Part shown: positions 8,777-29,477 of the stretch, piece by piece
How positions within the stretch are numbered: position 1 is the stretch's first letter
Layout of the letters: every line of letters starts with the position of its first letter
Source: Streptomyces sp. ACA25
GTDB taxonomy: Bacteria > Actinomycetota > Actinomycetes > Streptomycetales > Streptomycetaceae
Length of the DNA: 64,000 nucleotides
NCBI RefSeq assembly: GCF_028200735.1
Contig: NZ_JAQKPV010000006.1
Location: 186,001-250,000, forward strand
Direction: 5' to 3'
The notes under the pieces: model-generated
What the model was told of the DNA's origin: nothing
What the model saw: only the letters and a program-made list of their open reading frames with translations
Databases searched by the model: none
Position numbers and translations under genes: made by a program

Positions 8777-9706
8777 TCAGGCTCGGCGGTTGCAGTTCAT
8801 ATCGGTCGCTTCGGAGTCCATCAGGGTCTGACTGCTGCGCAGCAGGGCGAAGCCGAGCGGCGTCAGCGCGTGCAGCGCGGTGTTGCGGTTGCGCAGGGTG
8901 GTGATGAGCCCCGACTTCCGCAGGATCGAGGCGTGCTTGCTCGCTCCCGCCATGGAGAGCCCCAGTTGCTTGGCGAGCTCCCCGGTGCTGCGGCCTTCGG
9001 TCAGCGCCAGCAGGGCGGCGGCCCGCGTGTGGCCGACCAGCGCCCCCAGGATGTCCGTGCCGAAGCTCCGCGTCTCCCGGAGATCGACCTGGCCGCTGAC
9101 ATTGATCGGAAAGGCCACGACGGAGCTCTTCTCTTCCCACCAGTGCTCGATGAACACGCATTCGAGACGGGGCAGGAAAAAGGAAGGGCTGAGCATGAGC
9201 CCGCGCCCGTCGAGAGTGACGTCCCGGTCCGGGAGGCCGTGCACCTCCAGTACGGAGGAATTCCAGCGTATGCGCGGGTGCAGGGAATTCAGCAGGCTGC
9301 CGATTCCGTTCGTGGCGATCACTCTGCCGCGGGTCTCACGGAATCTTTCGAGTCTGCCCTGGACGTCGCTCCAGTACGGGAGAACGGCCGCCTCGGCGAA
9401 AGTGACCAGGGAGGCGAGGGCTCTGTCGTCCACAGCGCTCGACGGGCGTCGCTCGTCGATGGGCCTCGTCCTTCCTCCCAGTGGCTTGAGCAGGTCATCC
9501 ACGGACTCAGGCGTGTCCGTCATGTTCTGGTAGGTCAGGGCTGAGCACCCGAGTCTTCGGGTCACATCGGTGCGCCACCGATGAAAATTCGTACCGCCGG
9601 CCTGGCGGAACAAGCGTAGCCCGAACACCCCCTCGGCCATCGGGCTCAGCCCGGCCGACAAGTGCGACAGTGCAAGCTCATCGGCGGTGAAATGGATACG
9701 TAACAC
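8777..9706 (-). CDS. ArsR-type winged-helix transcriptional regulator (TTA-containing)
   Basis: The 309-residue protein has a C-terminal ArsR-like winged helix at about 225-300 ([40 protein letters not shown], then [21 protein letters not shown]). Its long N-terminal domain is typical of Streptomyces ArsR regulators that begin [11 protein letters not shown]. The start is GTG 9706, preceded by GGGGGGAG at the right distance; upstream in-frame residues overlap the decarboxylase-family gene and are rejected. Codon 2 is TTA (9701-9703), so its synthesis should depend on bldA tRNA. There is no Cys metal site, and the effector is unknown. It sits inside the leftward cluster between the enduracididine genes and MbtH, so it probably regulates the cluster. 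Confidence 0.88.
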   Translation of the reverse strand: MLRIHFTADELALSHLSAGLSPMAEGVFGLRLFRQAGGTNFHRWRTDVTRRLGCSALTYQNMTDTPESVDDLLKPLGGRTRPIDERRPSSAVDDRALASLVTFAEAAVLPYWSDVQGRLERFRETRGRVIATNGIGSLLNSLHPRIRWNSSVLEVHGLPDRDVTLDGRGLMLSPSFFLPRLECVFIEHWWEEKSSVVAFPINVSGQVDLRETRSFGTDILGALVGHTRAAALLALTEGRSTGELAKQLGLSMAGASKHASILRKSGLITTLRNRNTALHALTPLGFALLRSSQTLMDSEATDMNCNRRA

Positions 9707-9740
9707 GCGGCTCCCCCCCATTACTGGATGTATAAGAACA

Positions 9741-10571
9741 TCAATCGTGCAATGAATAGCCCCCGTGCAGAGTCTCGGCATAAGAGAACACGTAGCCGTC
9801 GCCGGTTTCCACCGGAGCCAGCGAAGCGAAGTCGGGTCCCAGGACGTCGAAGAGGTCCAGCTCCGCCGTCCCCTTCCAGATCTCGGAGAACTCGACATCG
9901 CCCACCCGGGACGCCACCAGCCGGTCCGTCCGGTCCCCGGATCCGGTCCAGTCCGGGAAGCTGAGCGTGTGGGCGAGCGGCACATCGTGCAGGGTGGGAG
10001 GAGTGTCGGTGGTGGTGGTCAGTTCGACGCGGGCCTCGGCCGCGCGACGGCCGAAGACCGACAGGTTCCCGGCGAAGCGTCCACCCGGGGCGAGCCGCGG
10101 GCCCGCGCGCCCCACGGTGACCGGCCGTGACTGGTGTATCGAGCCGAACTGCTTGGGCATGCCCTGCACCCAGCCGCGCACCATCGGCACGGCCTGGTCG
10201 ACCCAGACGAACGGGCTCCGTGCCATCGGCCTGCCGTTGTGGGAGCACCCGAGCAGGATCAGGAACTCGGCGAAGCCGTTCCGGGCGGGATCGTCCAGCT
10301 CCGCCCCGGACTCCGAGCACCACTGCCACTCGGCGAACACTGCGGCCGCGGCCCCCGGGTCAGGGCCTGCCGACAGCCCCTGAGGCAGAAACGCCGCGGC
10401 GGCCGCGGGGTCGGCCCGGTACTCGACCATGACGACCTCACCTGAGAAGTGCCAGGGCGGAGGTGTGATCATGGATGCTCCCCCGGATGGCGAAAGCGGC
10501 AGGCTGTAGCCCACGGGGCTGCCGGCCGAGTCGGGAGCGGCGCTGTCCGGCCGGTGAACCAGATGAGGCAC
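9741..10571 (-). CDS. mppR: Enduracididine biosynthesis protein MppR-like (acetoacetate decarboxylase fold)
   Basis: The 276-residue protein has the acetoacetate-decarboxylase fold: GYSLPLSPSGG, then PPPWHFSGEVVMVEYRADP, then GWVQGMPKQFGSIH with the family's Schiff-base Lys in MPK near residue 138. In the mannopeptimycin pathway MppR is not a decarboxylase; it cyclises and dehydrates 4-hydroxy-2-ketoarginine to 2-ketoenduracididine. The GTG start at 10571 has AGGAG 7 nt upstream and lies 3 nt after the MppQ-like stop. A shorter start at ATG 10472 also has a good site but would cut off conserved residues. The adjacent MppQ-, MppP- and MppO-like genes make this function very likely. Confidence 0.88.
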   Translation of the reverse strand: MPHLVHRPDSAAPDSAGSPVGYSLPLSPSGGASMITPPPWHFSGEVVMVEYRADPAAAAAFLPQGLSAGPDPGAAAAVFAEWQWCSESGAELDDPARNGFAEFLILLGCSHNGRPMARSPFVWVDQAVPMVRGWVQGMPKQFGSIHQSRPVTVGRAGPRLAPGGRFAGNLSVFGRRAAEARVELTTTTDTPPTLHDVPLAHTLSFPDWTGSGDRTDRLVASRVGDVEFSEIWKGTAELDLFDVLGPDFASLAPVETGDGYVFSYAETLHGGYSLHD

Positions 10572-10574
10572 TGA

Positions 10575-11825
10575 TTATCTCCTGTTGTCGGTTGTTGACC
10601 GCGGACCCCAGGCTTCGGCCAGCCGGCCGGCGGCCTCCTGGAGCCCGGTCGGTGAGGTCAGGCTGTAGGCCACCCGCAGACGCGGGCGGGACATCGGCCC
10701 GAAGCGCGAACCCGCCGCTACCCGGACTCCTGCGTCTTCCGCCGCGGCCAGCAGTCCCGCCTCCGGCCGGTCCCCGCGAGGACGCAGCCACAGGAAGAAC
10801 CCCCCGGCGGGCACGGTGAATTCCACCGCGCTGCCCACGGAGTCCCGCAGCGCCGCGGCGAGGGTGTCCCTCCGCAGCCGCAGCCGTTCCCGGAGGAACG
10901 CGAGATGCCCGTCGTACGCGCCGCCGTCCAGCAGCATGCCGACGGCCATCGCCGTGGTGTGGTTGAGCGACCCGCCGCTCCGGAACAGCGCGTGCCGCGC
11001 CAGCCGGTCGGCCGTCGCCGGATCGCTCAGCAGCCAGCCGAGACGCAGGCCGGGAGCCAGCGTCTTGGCGAAGGTGCACAGCCGGACGACGCCGTGGTAG
11101 CCCGAGAGAGCGGCGAAGGAAGGGGGCCTGCCTTCTCCTGTGAGGTCCAGCTCCGCGTAGGCGTCGTCCTCGACGATCAGCAGACCGCACTGACCGGTGA
11201 CGGCGAGGAGCTCCCGGCGGCGGGCCACCGGAATCGTCCGCCCGGTGGGGTTGTGGAAAGTCGGGTTCAGGTAAAGGAAGGCACCACGCCTGCCGTCCCG
11301 GCCGGCCTCGGCCAGCGCAGCCTGCAGCCCGTGGGGCGTGATGCCGCTGCTGTCGGTCTCCGCCCGGTACAGCGCCAGACCGCAGTCCCGCAGGATGTCC
11401 TGCCCGTAGTCGTAGCAGCTCTGCTCGACCACCACCGCGTCGCCGGGGGAGGCGACGGCGGTGGCGAGCAGGAACAGCGCCTGCGAGGTGCCCGCGGTGA
11501 TGACGACGTGCTCCGGCCCGCAGGGCTCCCCGTCCTCCCCGGCCGCCCGCCGGGCGAGCAGCTCACGCAGCGGATCGGCACCCGGGTCGTGCCCGTAGGC
11601 GAGCGCCGCCGGGCCGTAGACATCCAGGGCCCGGCCGTACGCCTGCCGCAGCAGATCCACGGGCAGCAGCTCCGGCGCCAGGTAGCCGGGGCCCAGATCC
11701 TGGACCCCGGGGGGTGCCACGGCCTGGACGATGCCGGGACGCCACGGTGTCACCTGCTCCGCGCCGGTCCCCGGGCTGGAGGTGGTGACGCCCGGAGCGC
11801 GGGGCAGGGTGGGGTGGCGGCTCAC
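10575..11825 (-). CDS. mppQ: PLP-dependent aminotransferase MppQ-like (enduracididine biosynthesis)
   Basis: This is a 416-residue fold-type I aminotransferase of the MocR/2-aminoadipate-like class without the GntR domain. It shows AYGHDPGADPLRELLARR, NPTFHNPTGRTIP, VEDDAYAELD and the PLP lysine in CTFAKTLAPGLRLGW near residue 253. MppQ transaminates 2-ketoenduracididine to L-enduracididine. The GTG start overlaps the MppP-like stop in a GTGA junction, so translation is coupled, and GGAAG lies just upstream. A general 2-oxoacid aminotransferase cannot be excluded from sequence alone, but the four-gene context fixes the role well. Confidence 0.87.
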   Translation of the reverse strand: MSRHPTLPRAPGVTTSSPGTGAEQVTPWRPGIVQAVAPPGVQDLGPGYLAPELLPVDLLRQAYGRALDVYGPAALAYGHDPGADPLRELLARRAAGEDGEPCGPEHVVITAGTSQALFLLATAVASPGDAVVVEQSCYDYGQDILRDCGLALYRAETDSSGITPHGLQAALAEAGRDGRRGAFLYLNPTFHNPTGRTIPVARRRELLAVTGQCGLLIVEDDAYAELDLTGEGRPPSFAALSGYHGVVRLCTFAKTLAPGLRLGWLLSDPATADRLARHALFRSGGSLNHTTAMAVGMLLDGGAYDGHLAFLRERLRLRRDTLAAALRDSVGSAVEFTVPAGGFFLWLRPRGDRPEAGLLAAAEDAGVRVAAGSRFGPMSRPRLRVAYSLTSPTGLQEAAGRLAEAWGPRSTTDNRR

Positions 11826-13003
11826 CGGGCTTCCAGCACGGCCCGGAGCGCGTTCACCGACCTCTGCAGCGACTCCGGGTCGCGTGCCAGGGCGAGGCGC
11901 AGCGTGTGGTCGCCCTCGGAGTGCCGGGCCCAGTGGAACTGGCCACAGGGCAGTGCGTACACGTTGTGCTCCTGCAACGTCATCCAGACGTCCTGGCCGA
12001 GCCGGTCGCCGACGTGCACCCGCTCGACGCTCACCCGGCTGTCCGGGTCGGGGAAGCTGACGCCGTCGAGCCCGGTCAGTGTCTCCCGCACCAGCCGGCG
12101 GTTGGCGTCGATGAAGTCGTGCAGGTCCTCGAGACCGCCCTCGGCGGCGTCCACGGCGAAGCGCCGGGCGAGGACCAGGACCAGCGGGGAGACGCCGAGC
12201 AGAATGTCGGAGTAGATCTTGTCCACCGGCAGGCCGAGGTTCTCGGAGCCCACCAGCAGCCCGACCTTGAGGTCCAGGGTCGGCCAGAGCTTCCCGGTGT
12301 CCTCGATCACGGCCCACCGGCAGCCGCTGTCGTTGAGCACGGCGTAGTGGTCGTAGTGGGCGCGCGGGTCGAAACCGCGGAAGGAGGTGTCCAGTGCGAG
12401 TATCACGTCGTGCTCGGCGCACTGCTCGGCGATCCGGCGCAGCCGTTCCTCGCCGAGCACCCGGCCGGTGGGGTTGTTGGGGGTGGTGATGAAGATGCAG
12501 CCCACCGACTTGAGCAGCTCGGGGTCCAGGTCCGCGGTGTGGAGCGGGTCCTCCTCCAGGGGCACCAGTCGCAGGCCGTTGCCGCGCAGCAGGTCCGCTA
12601 TGTTGTCGAACGTGGGGTGCAGCAGAGCCACTGTGCTGATCCTGCTGACGAGGGCCCGGGAGAGTATCTCCATCGCCACGGAGGACGAGTAGCAGCTCAG
12701 CACCCGGCCGGGGCCGGAGGGGTAGGAGTGCTGCCCCAGAAGGGTGAAGTACGCCCGGTGGGCCTCTCGCTCGATCTCCGCGACGGGGCGCTGTTCACCC
12801 TCGGTGAAGATGAGGGGGAGCTCGTCGATGACCTTGCTCTGTCCGGGGGTGAGGGCCTGCCGGGCGTGGCCGTCCGCCACGTTGAGCTCACTGTTGAGCG
12901 CGAGAAACTCCCACTCGGTGAGGTTTCTGACCTTGGCGCTGGGGGTGCCGGGTTCAGTTGTTCGGCCCGCGCTGCGCACGTCCATCTCCATACCTCTGTC
13001 CAT
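11822..13003 (-). CDS. mppP: PLP-dependent L-arginine oxidase/hydroxylase MppP-like
   Basis: The 393-residue fold-type I PLP enzyme shows SCYSSSVAMEI, FITTPNNPTGRVLGE, LDTSFRGFDPRA and the PLP lysine in EDTGKLWPTLD near residue 237. These features match the MppP/RohP/Ind4 group of O2-dependent PLP enzymes. MppP converts L-Arg to 4-hydroxy-2-ketoarginine, plus 2-ketoarginine as a shunt product, which is the first step to enduracididine. Three ATGs lie close together at 13003, 12991 and 12985. I chose the first; AGAGG fits the third best, so the N terminus is uncertain by six residues. It is coupled to the MppQ-like gene by a 4-nt overlap. Confidence 0.88.
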   Translation of the reverse strand: MDRGMEMDVRSAGRTTEPGTPSAKVRNLTEWEFLALNSELNVADGHARQALTPGQSKVIDELPLIFTEGEQRPVAEIEREAHRAYFTLLGQHSYPSGPGRVLSCYSSSVAMEILSRALVSRISTVALLHPTFDNIADLLRGNGLRLVPLEEDPLHTADLDPELLKSVGCIFITTPNNPTGRVLGEERLRRIAEQCAEHDVILALDTSFRGFDPRAHYDHYAVLNDSGCRWAVIEDTGKLWPTLDLKVGLLVGSENLGLPVDKIYSDILLGVSPLVLVLARRFAVDAAEGGLEDLHDFIDANRRLVRETLTGLDGVSFPDPDSRVSVERVHVGDRLGQDVWMTLQEHNVYALPCGQFHWARHSEGDHTLRLALARDPESLQRSVNALRAVLEAR

Positions 13004-13070
13004 TCGTCCAATGGGCTGATGCCGGATCGGGTGGTACCGGGGTTCTGTCGGGTGCCGCGTGGGGGGTCGT

Positions 13071-14096
13071 CTAGTAGATGACCCGCGAGGTGGCGCTGAG
13101 CCTGGACGCACGTGACTTGCGCAGGTCCCGGGCCACGTTCAGCCTGCGGAGCCAGCGGTCGGTGCCGTCGAACCGCGCGCGGAACGGCTTGCGTCCATGC
13201 ACGACGCGGTAGTTGTCGAGAAAGCAGATGTCACCCGGTGTCAGGGTGACTCCGGTCATGGCGGAGTCCAGCGCCCGGCAGATGACATCGAGGACGCGCT
13301 GCTCGTCTTCGCCCTGCACTCCCTGCATGTAGTGCGGGTCGATCACGACGTACGGGTCGTCCGGGTCACCGAAGAGGACGGCGGTGGGCTCGGGCGACTC
13401 GAGGGACCGCTCGACGTGTTCCAGACTGCGCCGGCGCAGTTCGCTGACGCGCGGGTGGCCGTCCTCGTCCTCTTCTCCGCGCAGCCGGTGCGAGGCGTCC
13501 GGGAGGATGCGGAACCGGGGCTGGGAGAGCATCTCCCGGGTCTCGTCGTCGATCTCGATGTCGGCCACGTCGGCGACGGTGGTCTCGACCTCGTCCGGGT
13601 TGCGCAGGCACATCAGCGCCACGTAGTCCGTGCGCAGCAGGTGGAAGGCGTCCTCGGTGTGCCAGGCGAGGGTCTCCGCGCTGCCCCAGCCGATCTGCTC
13701 CGACTCGTGCGCCGCGATCGGGTACACGTCGTGCATGATGCGGCCGTCCTGCTGGGTGGCCCAGCCGATCGGCTCCCCGAGCAGGCCGGCCGCCAGGTAG
13801 AACGCGATGTCCTGGCGGAGCGAGGCGGACGGCGTGGTCTTGCCGGTGCGTTCGGTGGGGGTGGCGCCGAGGGCCGCGTCCTCCACGGGCAGGCCCTTGA
13901 TCACCAGGGTGCCGGTGCTCTCGGACGACCGGAACTCGTGCAGCGTCCGGCGGAGAGGGCGGGGCAGTTCCTCGGAATAGATGCGGGCCTCGCGCTGGAA
14001 CTCCGGGGACTCGACGCTGTCGTACCGTCGCAGGAGCTGCTCGGTCAATTCGTCGATGGTCGCGATGTCGTCGGGTAACAACTGATAGGTCAGCAT
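13071..14096 (-). CDS. mppO: Fe(II)/2-oxoglutarate oxygenase MppO/VioC-like (beta-hydroxylase of Arg or enduracididine)
   Basis: This 341-residue clavaminate-synthase-like oxygenase has the Fe-binding HTEDAF near residue 145 and the distal His in NYRVVHGRKPF near 299, followed by DRWLRRLNVARDL for 2-oxoglutarate binding. GWATQQDGRIMHDVYPI and the flanking blocks closely resemble VioC and MppO, which hydroxylate C3 of free L-Arg or enduracididine. With MppP, Q and R homologs beside it, beta-hydroxy-enduracididine is the likely product. Codon 7 is TTA (14076-14078), so expression should depend on bldA. ATG 14096 has GGAAAG upstream; an in-frame ATG at 14180 would add 28 residues. A UUCG-like hairpin lies in the upstream leader. 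Confidence 0.88.
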   Translation of the reverse strand: MLTYQLLPDDIATIDELTEQLLRRYDSVESPEFQREARIYSEELPRPLRRTLHEFRSSESTGTLVIKGLPVEDAALGATPTERTGKTTPSASLRQDIAFYLAAGLLGEPIGWATQQDGRIMHDVYPIAAHESEQIGWGSAETLAWHTEDAFHLLRTDYVALMCLRNPDEVETTVADVADIEIDDETREMLSQPRFRILPDASHRLRGEEDEDGHPRVSELRRRSLEHVERSLESPEPTAVLFGDPDDPYVVIDPHYMQGVQGEDEQRVLDVICRALDSAMTGVTLTPGDICFLDNYRVVHGRKPFRARFDGTDRWLRRLNVARDLRKSRASRLSATSRVIY

Positions 14097-14247
14097 GGAG
14101 GCACTTTCCGCTTCGGAGACGGTTGGCGCAGGACCGAAGGCCCTGTGAGGATTCTTGTTCGAGTGGTGAGCGAGGGCCATCAGATTGAGTCACGGGTTAA
14201 GCTACTGTCGGGTAGTAGTCCGTCCCGTGTATCTTCCTCCCGCGATT

Positions 14248-15627
14248 TCACCGGGGAATGGACGGGAATTTCCGGAGTGTGGGGCTGAGCGTGGTGAACA
14301 CCGCGACCACGACGAGGCAGGCGGCACAGGCCAGTACTCCGGAAGCGTCTCCCCAGGGCAACATCATGAAAAGCGCCCCGATGAGAGGGCCCAGTGCCCC
14401 CGCGCCGCCCGAGCAGAAGCTGACGATGCCGCTGAGCCGGCCGCGCAGTTCGTCCGGGGTCACCATCAGCTGATAGGTCATCAGCGTGGTGTTGGCGACG
14501 GGTGCCAGCAGGGCCGCGGCGCCCAGCAGCACACCGAGGGCTATGCCGCTGGGGACCAGCGCCATGGCGCCGGTGGTGGCCGCCGCGGTCCAGGAGAACC
14601 CGAGAATGATGACCGAGGCGGGGAGCGCGGCGTGCAGCCGCGCGGCAATCAGCGCACCGCAGACACCGCCGATGCCCAGGCAGGTCATCATCAGTCCGGT
14701 CTCACCGGCCCCGATGCCGTCCTGGTGCGCGGTGGCCAGAATGATGATGATCAGGGCGCTGAAGAACAGATTGGACGCCATGATCCACAGCATGGTGACG
14801 CTGAGTATGCGGTTGCCCGTGATCCAGCGCAGTCCGGTCAGTGCCTCCTGGAGCATGCCGGTGCGGCCCTCGGCGGGCTGCCCCCTGTCGGTCCCGATTC
14901 CCTCGTCCCCGGTGCCGTCCGCCGGTCCGTCCGGGCCGCCTTCCGGTTCGCCCGGCGCGGGAGCGCCCCGGCGGGGCAATCGCAGCCAGAACAGCGCCAG
15001 GAACGACACGGCGATCATGAGCGTGTTTGCCAGGAAGGGATGCACCGGATTGATGGCGAAGAGCAGACCTGCCGCGGCCGGGCCCAGCAGCATCGCGATG
15101 TACGGCCGCGCCATGTTGCGGGCCACCGCCGTCGGCATCTGGGACTTCGGCACCACCTGGGGCATCGCCGCGGTCTCCGCCGGATCGAACATCGAACCGA
15201 GGATGCCCTCCACCACCACCACGACCAGGACCAGGGTGAAGGAGTAGGCGTCCATGGCCAGGGCGACCGCGAGACCGCCGAGCGCCAGGGTCCGCAGACC
15301 CTGGCAGATCAGCATGGTCAGGCGCCGGTCGTAGCGGTCGGCCACCACCCCGGCCGGAACCACCGCGACCATGTGGGCGGCCGCCATCAGCGAAGCCGCG
15401 ATCCCCATTTCCAGCGGAGAACCGGAGTGCCACAGGATCAGCAGCGGGAAGGCGACCGACGCCACCTCGAGGACGAGGGCGGAGAAGAACTGGCCGGTCC
15501 AGAGAATGTTGTAGTTGCGGTTCCGGGAAAGCGGAACAACGTCAGCCGCTTCCTCCCCGGCTTCCTCCGGTGCCTCCCGGGGAGTGCTCGGTGGGCTGTC
15601 ACGCTCATGCGCATCTGTTGTCGTCAC
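14248..15627 (-). CDS. MFS transporter, probable peptide exporter
   Basis: This is a 459-residue major facilitator superfamily protein with about 12 membrane segments, split by a charged, Gly/Pro-rich loop at about residues 230-262. The loop 2-3 motif reads GVVADRYDRRLTML. It resembles antibiotic and enterobactin-exporter-like MFS proteins of BGCs. The start at GTG 15627 lies 7 nt after the cyclase stop, with AAAGG upstream. The position in the biosynthetic operon suggests export of the cyclic peptide and some self-protection, next to the ABC system on the other side of the cluster. The substrate is inferred from context only. Confidence 0.88.
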   Translation of the reverse strand: MTTTDAHERDSPPSTPREAPEEAGEEAADVVPLSRNRNYNILWTGQFFSALVLEVASVAFPLLILWHSGSPLEMGIAASLMAAAHMVAVVPAGVVADRYDRRLTMLICQGLRTLALGGLAVALAMDAYSFTLVLVVVVVEGILGSMFDPAETAAMPQVVPKSQMPTAVARNMARPYIAMLLGPAAAGLLFAINPVHPFLANTLMIAVSFLALFWLRLPRRGAPAPGEPEGGPDGPADGTGDEGIGTDRGQPAEGRTGMLQEALTGLRWITGNRILSVTMLWIMASNLFFSALIIIILATAHQDGIGAGETGLMMTCLGIGGVCGALIAARLHAALPASVIILGFSWTAAATTGAMALVPSGIALGVLLGAAALLAPVANTTLMTYQLMVTPDELRGRLSGIVSFCSGGAGALGPLIGALFMMLPWGDASGVLACAACLVVVAVFTTLSPTLRKFPSIPR

Positions 15628-15634
15628 GGTGACG

Positions 15635-17005
15635 TCAACCTTTCTCGTGCCATTTGCGGGCCAGTCGGCCCGCGAGCTGAAGAAGGGGTGCTTCCCCGGG
15701 GGCCGCGCCGGGCAGGAACCGGCCGTGGAACTCGTTGCGCGCGTCGTCGATCTCCTGGGCGGTGAAACGCAGACCATGGCCCATCACCAGCCGGGAATGA
15801 GTCCGGCCCCCGATGGACAGCTGGAGGCCGCCCGCGCCGTCCGGATCGATGTCGTAGACCAGGTCACCGTTGATGTAGCGGCCCGTCACTGCGTCGGGGG
15901 GTGGTGACGGCACACAGGAGGCCGGTGGTGCCGCGGGCTGCGGGCGTGCCCCCGGCAGCCCGGCGTCCGCCAGCCGGCCGGCCAGGTCGGCCCAGAGCCG
16001 CTGCCCGGTACCGGCATTGGTGTTCAGGGCGATCACGGTCCCGGTTGCCGGCTGGAAGCGCAGGTGACAGGAGATCCCGTCGCCCGTCCCGTCGTGCCCG
16101 AAGACCGGTGCGTCGCTGTCCGGGTCCGTGTACCGGGCCCAGCCCAGCCCCCATCCGCTCGCCATGCCGTACGGCTCGATCTGCGCATCGCCGAGCTGGT
16201 CGCGGCACATCTCGGCGACCGTGGCCTTCTCCAGCAGCCCTTGGCCGTCCGTGCCGGGAAGGAAGAGCCCGGCGAAGCGGGCCAGCTCCGCGGCGCTGAG
16301 CGCGAGAGCCCCGTTGGGTTCCTCCACGGCCGGTACCTGCTGGTCCACCGGAATCGTGCGCCGTCCCGACCAGTGCACCGCGTGACCGGAAACCGGGGTG
16401 CGGCCCGTCGGGCCGACAGCGTAGGCAGCTGTGAATCCCAGCGGGTCGAGCAGGATGCCCTCCAGGGCCTCCCGCCACGTCATCCCCGTGACCGCCTCGA
16501 CCAGGCGGCCGACGACGACGTAGCCGGCGTTGGAGTAGGAGAACCCGGAGCCCGGCGGATGCGCGAGCTGGTGCTCGCCGCAGTGGCGCGTCACCCACCG
16601 GTCCCGGGGCAGGGATTCCTCCTCGACGTTGGCCACCAGCCCTCCCGTGTGGGTGAGGAGCTGGCGCAGCGTCACGGATCGGCCGGCCCCGAACTCGGGA
16701 AGGCAACCCGCGAGCGGCTCGTCGAGCCCCACATCGCCGTCGGCCACCAGCACCATGGCCAGCGCGGCGGTGAACGGCTTGGTGACCGAGGCCAGCGGAA
16801 AGGCCGCTTCCGCGGTCACTGCGACGCCGGTGCCGTGAACCCGCTCCCCGGTACTGGCCAGAAGTGTCCGGTTCTGATGCCGGACGGCCAGCTGGGCGCC
16901 GGGCACCCGGTGCTCCCGGGCCAGCCGGCTGAGCAACCGGGTGAGGGAGGCGGGGTCGAGGTCGTCCGGCCGTTCCGGGCGCAGCACCGTGATGTTGCCC
17001 GCCAC
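15635..17005 (-). CDS. Penicillin-binding-protein-type thioesterase (SurE/MppK-like trans cyclase)
   Basis: The 456-residue serine hydrolase has the class C beta-lactamase/PBP fold: SVTK (catalytic Ser and Lys) near residue 73, YSN near 157, and a C-terminal lipocalin-like region. It lacks a signal peptide, so it is cytosolic, unlike true penicillin-binding proteins. The upstream NRPS ends in an epimerisation domain and has no thioesterase. This matches PBP-type thioesterases (SurE, WolJ, DsaJ, MppK), which take a D-residue-ended peptide from the last carrier and join it head-to-tail to the N-terminal L-residue. The GTG start lies 1 nt after the NRPS stop with GGAGG 8 nt upstream, so it is tightly coupled. 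A resistance beta-lactamase is much less likely. Confidence 0.88.
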   Translation of the reverse strand: MAGNITVLRPERPDDLDPASLTRLLSRLAREHRVPGAQLAVRHQNRTLLASTGERVHGTGVAVTAEAAFPLASVTKPFTAALAMVLVADGDVGLDEPLAGCLPEFGAGRSVTLRQLLTHTGGLVANVEEESLPRDRWVTRHCGEHQLAHPPGSGFSYSNAGYVVVGRLVEAVTGMTWREALEGILLDPLGFTAAYAVGPTGRTPVSGHAVHWSGRRTIPVDQQVPAVEEPNGALALSAAELARFAGLFLPGTDGQGLLEKATVAEMCRDQLGDAQIEPYGMASGWGLGWARYTDPDSDAPVFGHDGTGDGISCHLRFQPATGTVIALNTNAGTGQRLWADLAGRLADAGLPGARPQPAAPPASCVPSPPPDAVTGRYINGDLVYDIDPDGAGGLQLSIGGRTHSRLVMGHGLRFTAQEIDDARNEFHGRFLPGAAPGEAPLLQLAGRLARKWHEKG

Positions 17006-17006
17006 G

Positions 17007-29463
<12,457 letters not shown>

Positions 29464-29477
<14 letters not shown>

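Noticed and set aside
8777..9985. A longer N terminus for the ArsR-type regulator
   Set aside because: The extra residues overlap the neighbouring MppR-like gene; GTG 9706 has a strong ribosome site and begins with the family's VLRIHFTA pattern.
9741..14096. A capreomycidine or streptolidine pathway
   Set aside because: The VioC-like hydroxylase alone would allow it, but there is no VioD/OrfR-type cyclase, whereas MppP-, MppQ- and MppR-like genes are all present.
15635..17005. Reading this gene as a beta-lactamase or penicillin-resistance protein
   Set aside because: There is no signal peptide, it is coupled to an NRPS that lacks a thioesterase, and the last module ends in an E domain; a PBP-type cyclase explains all three.
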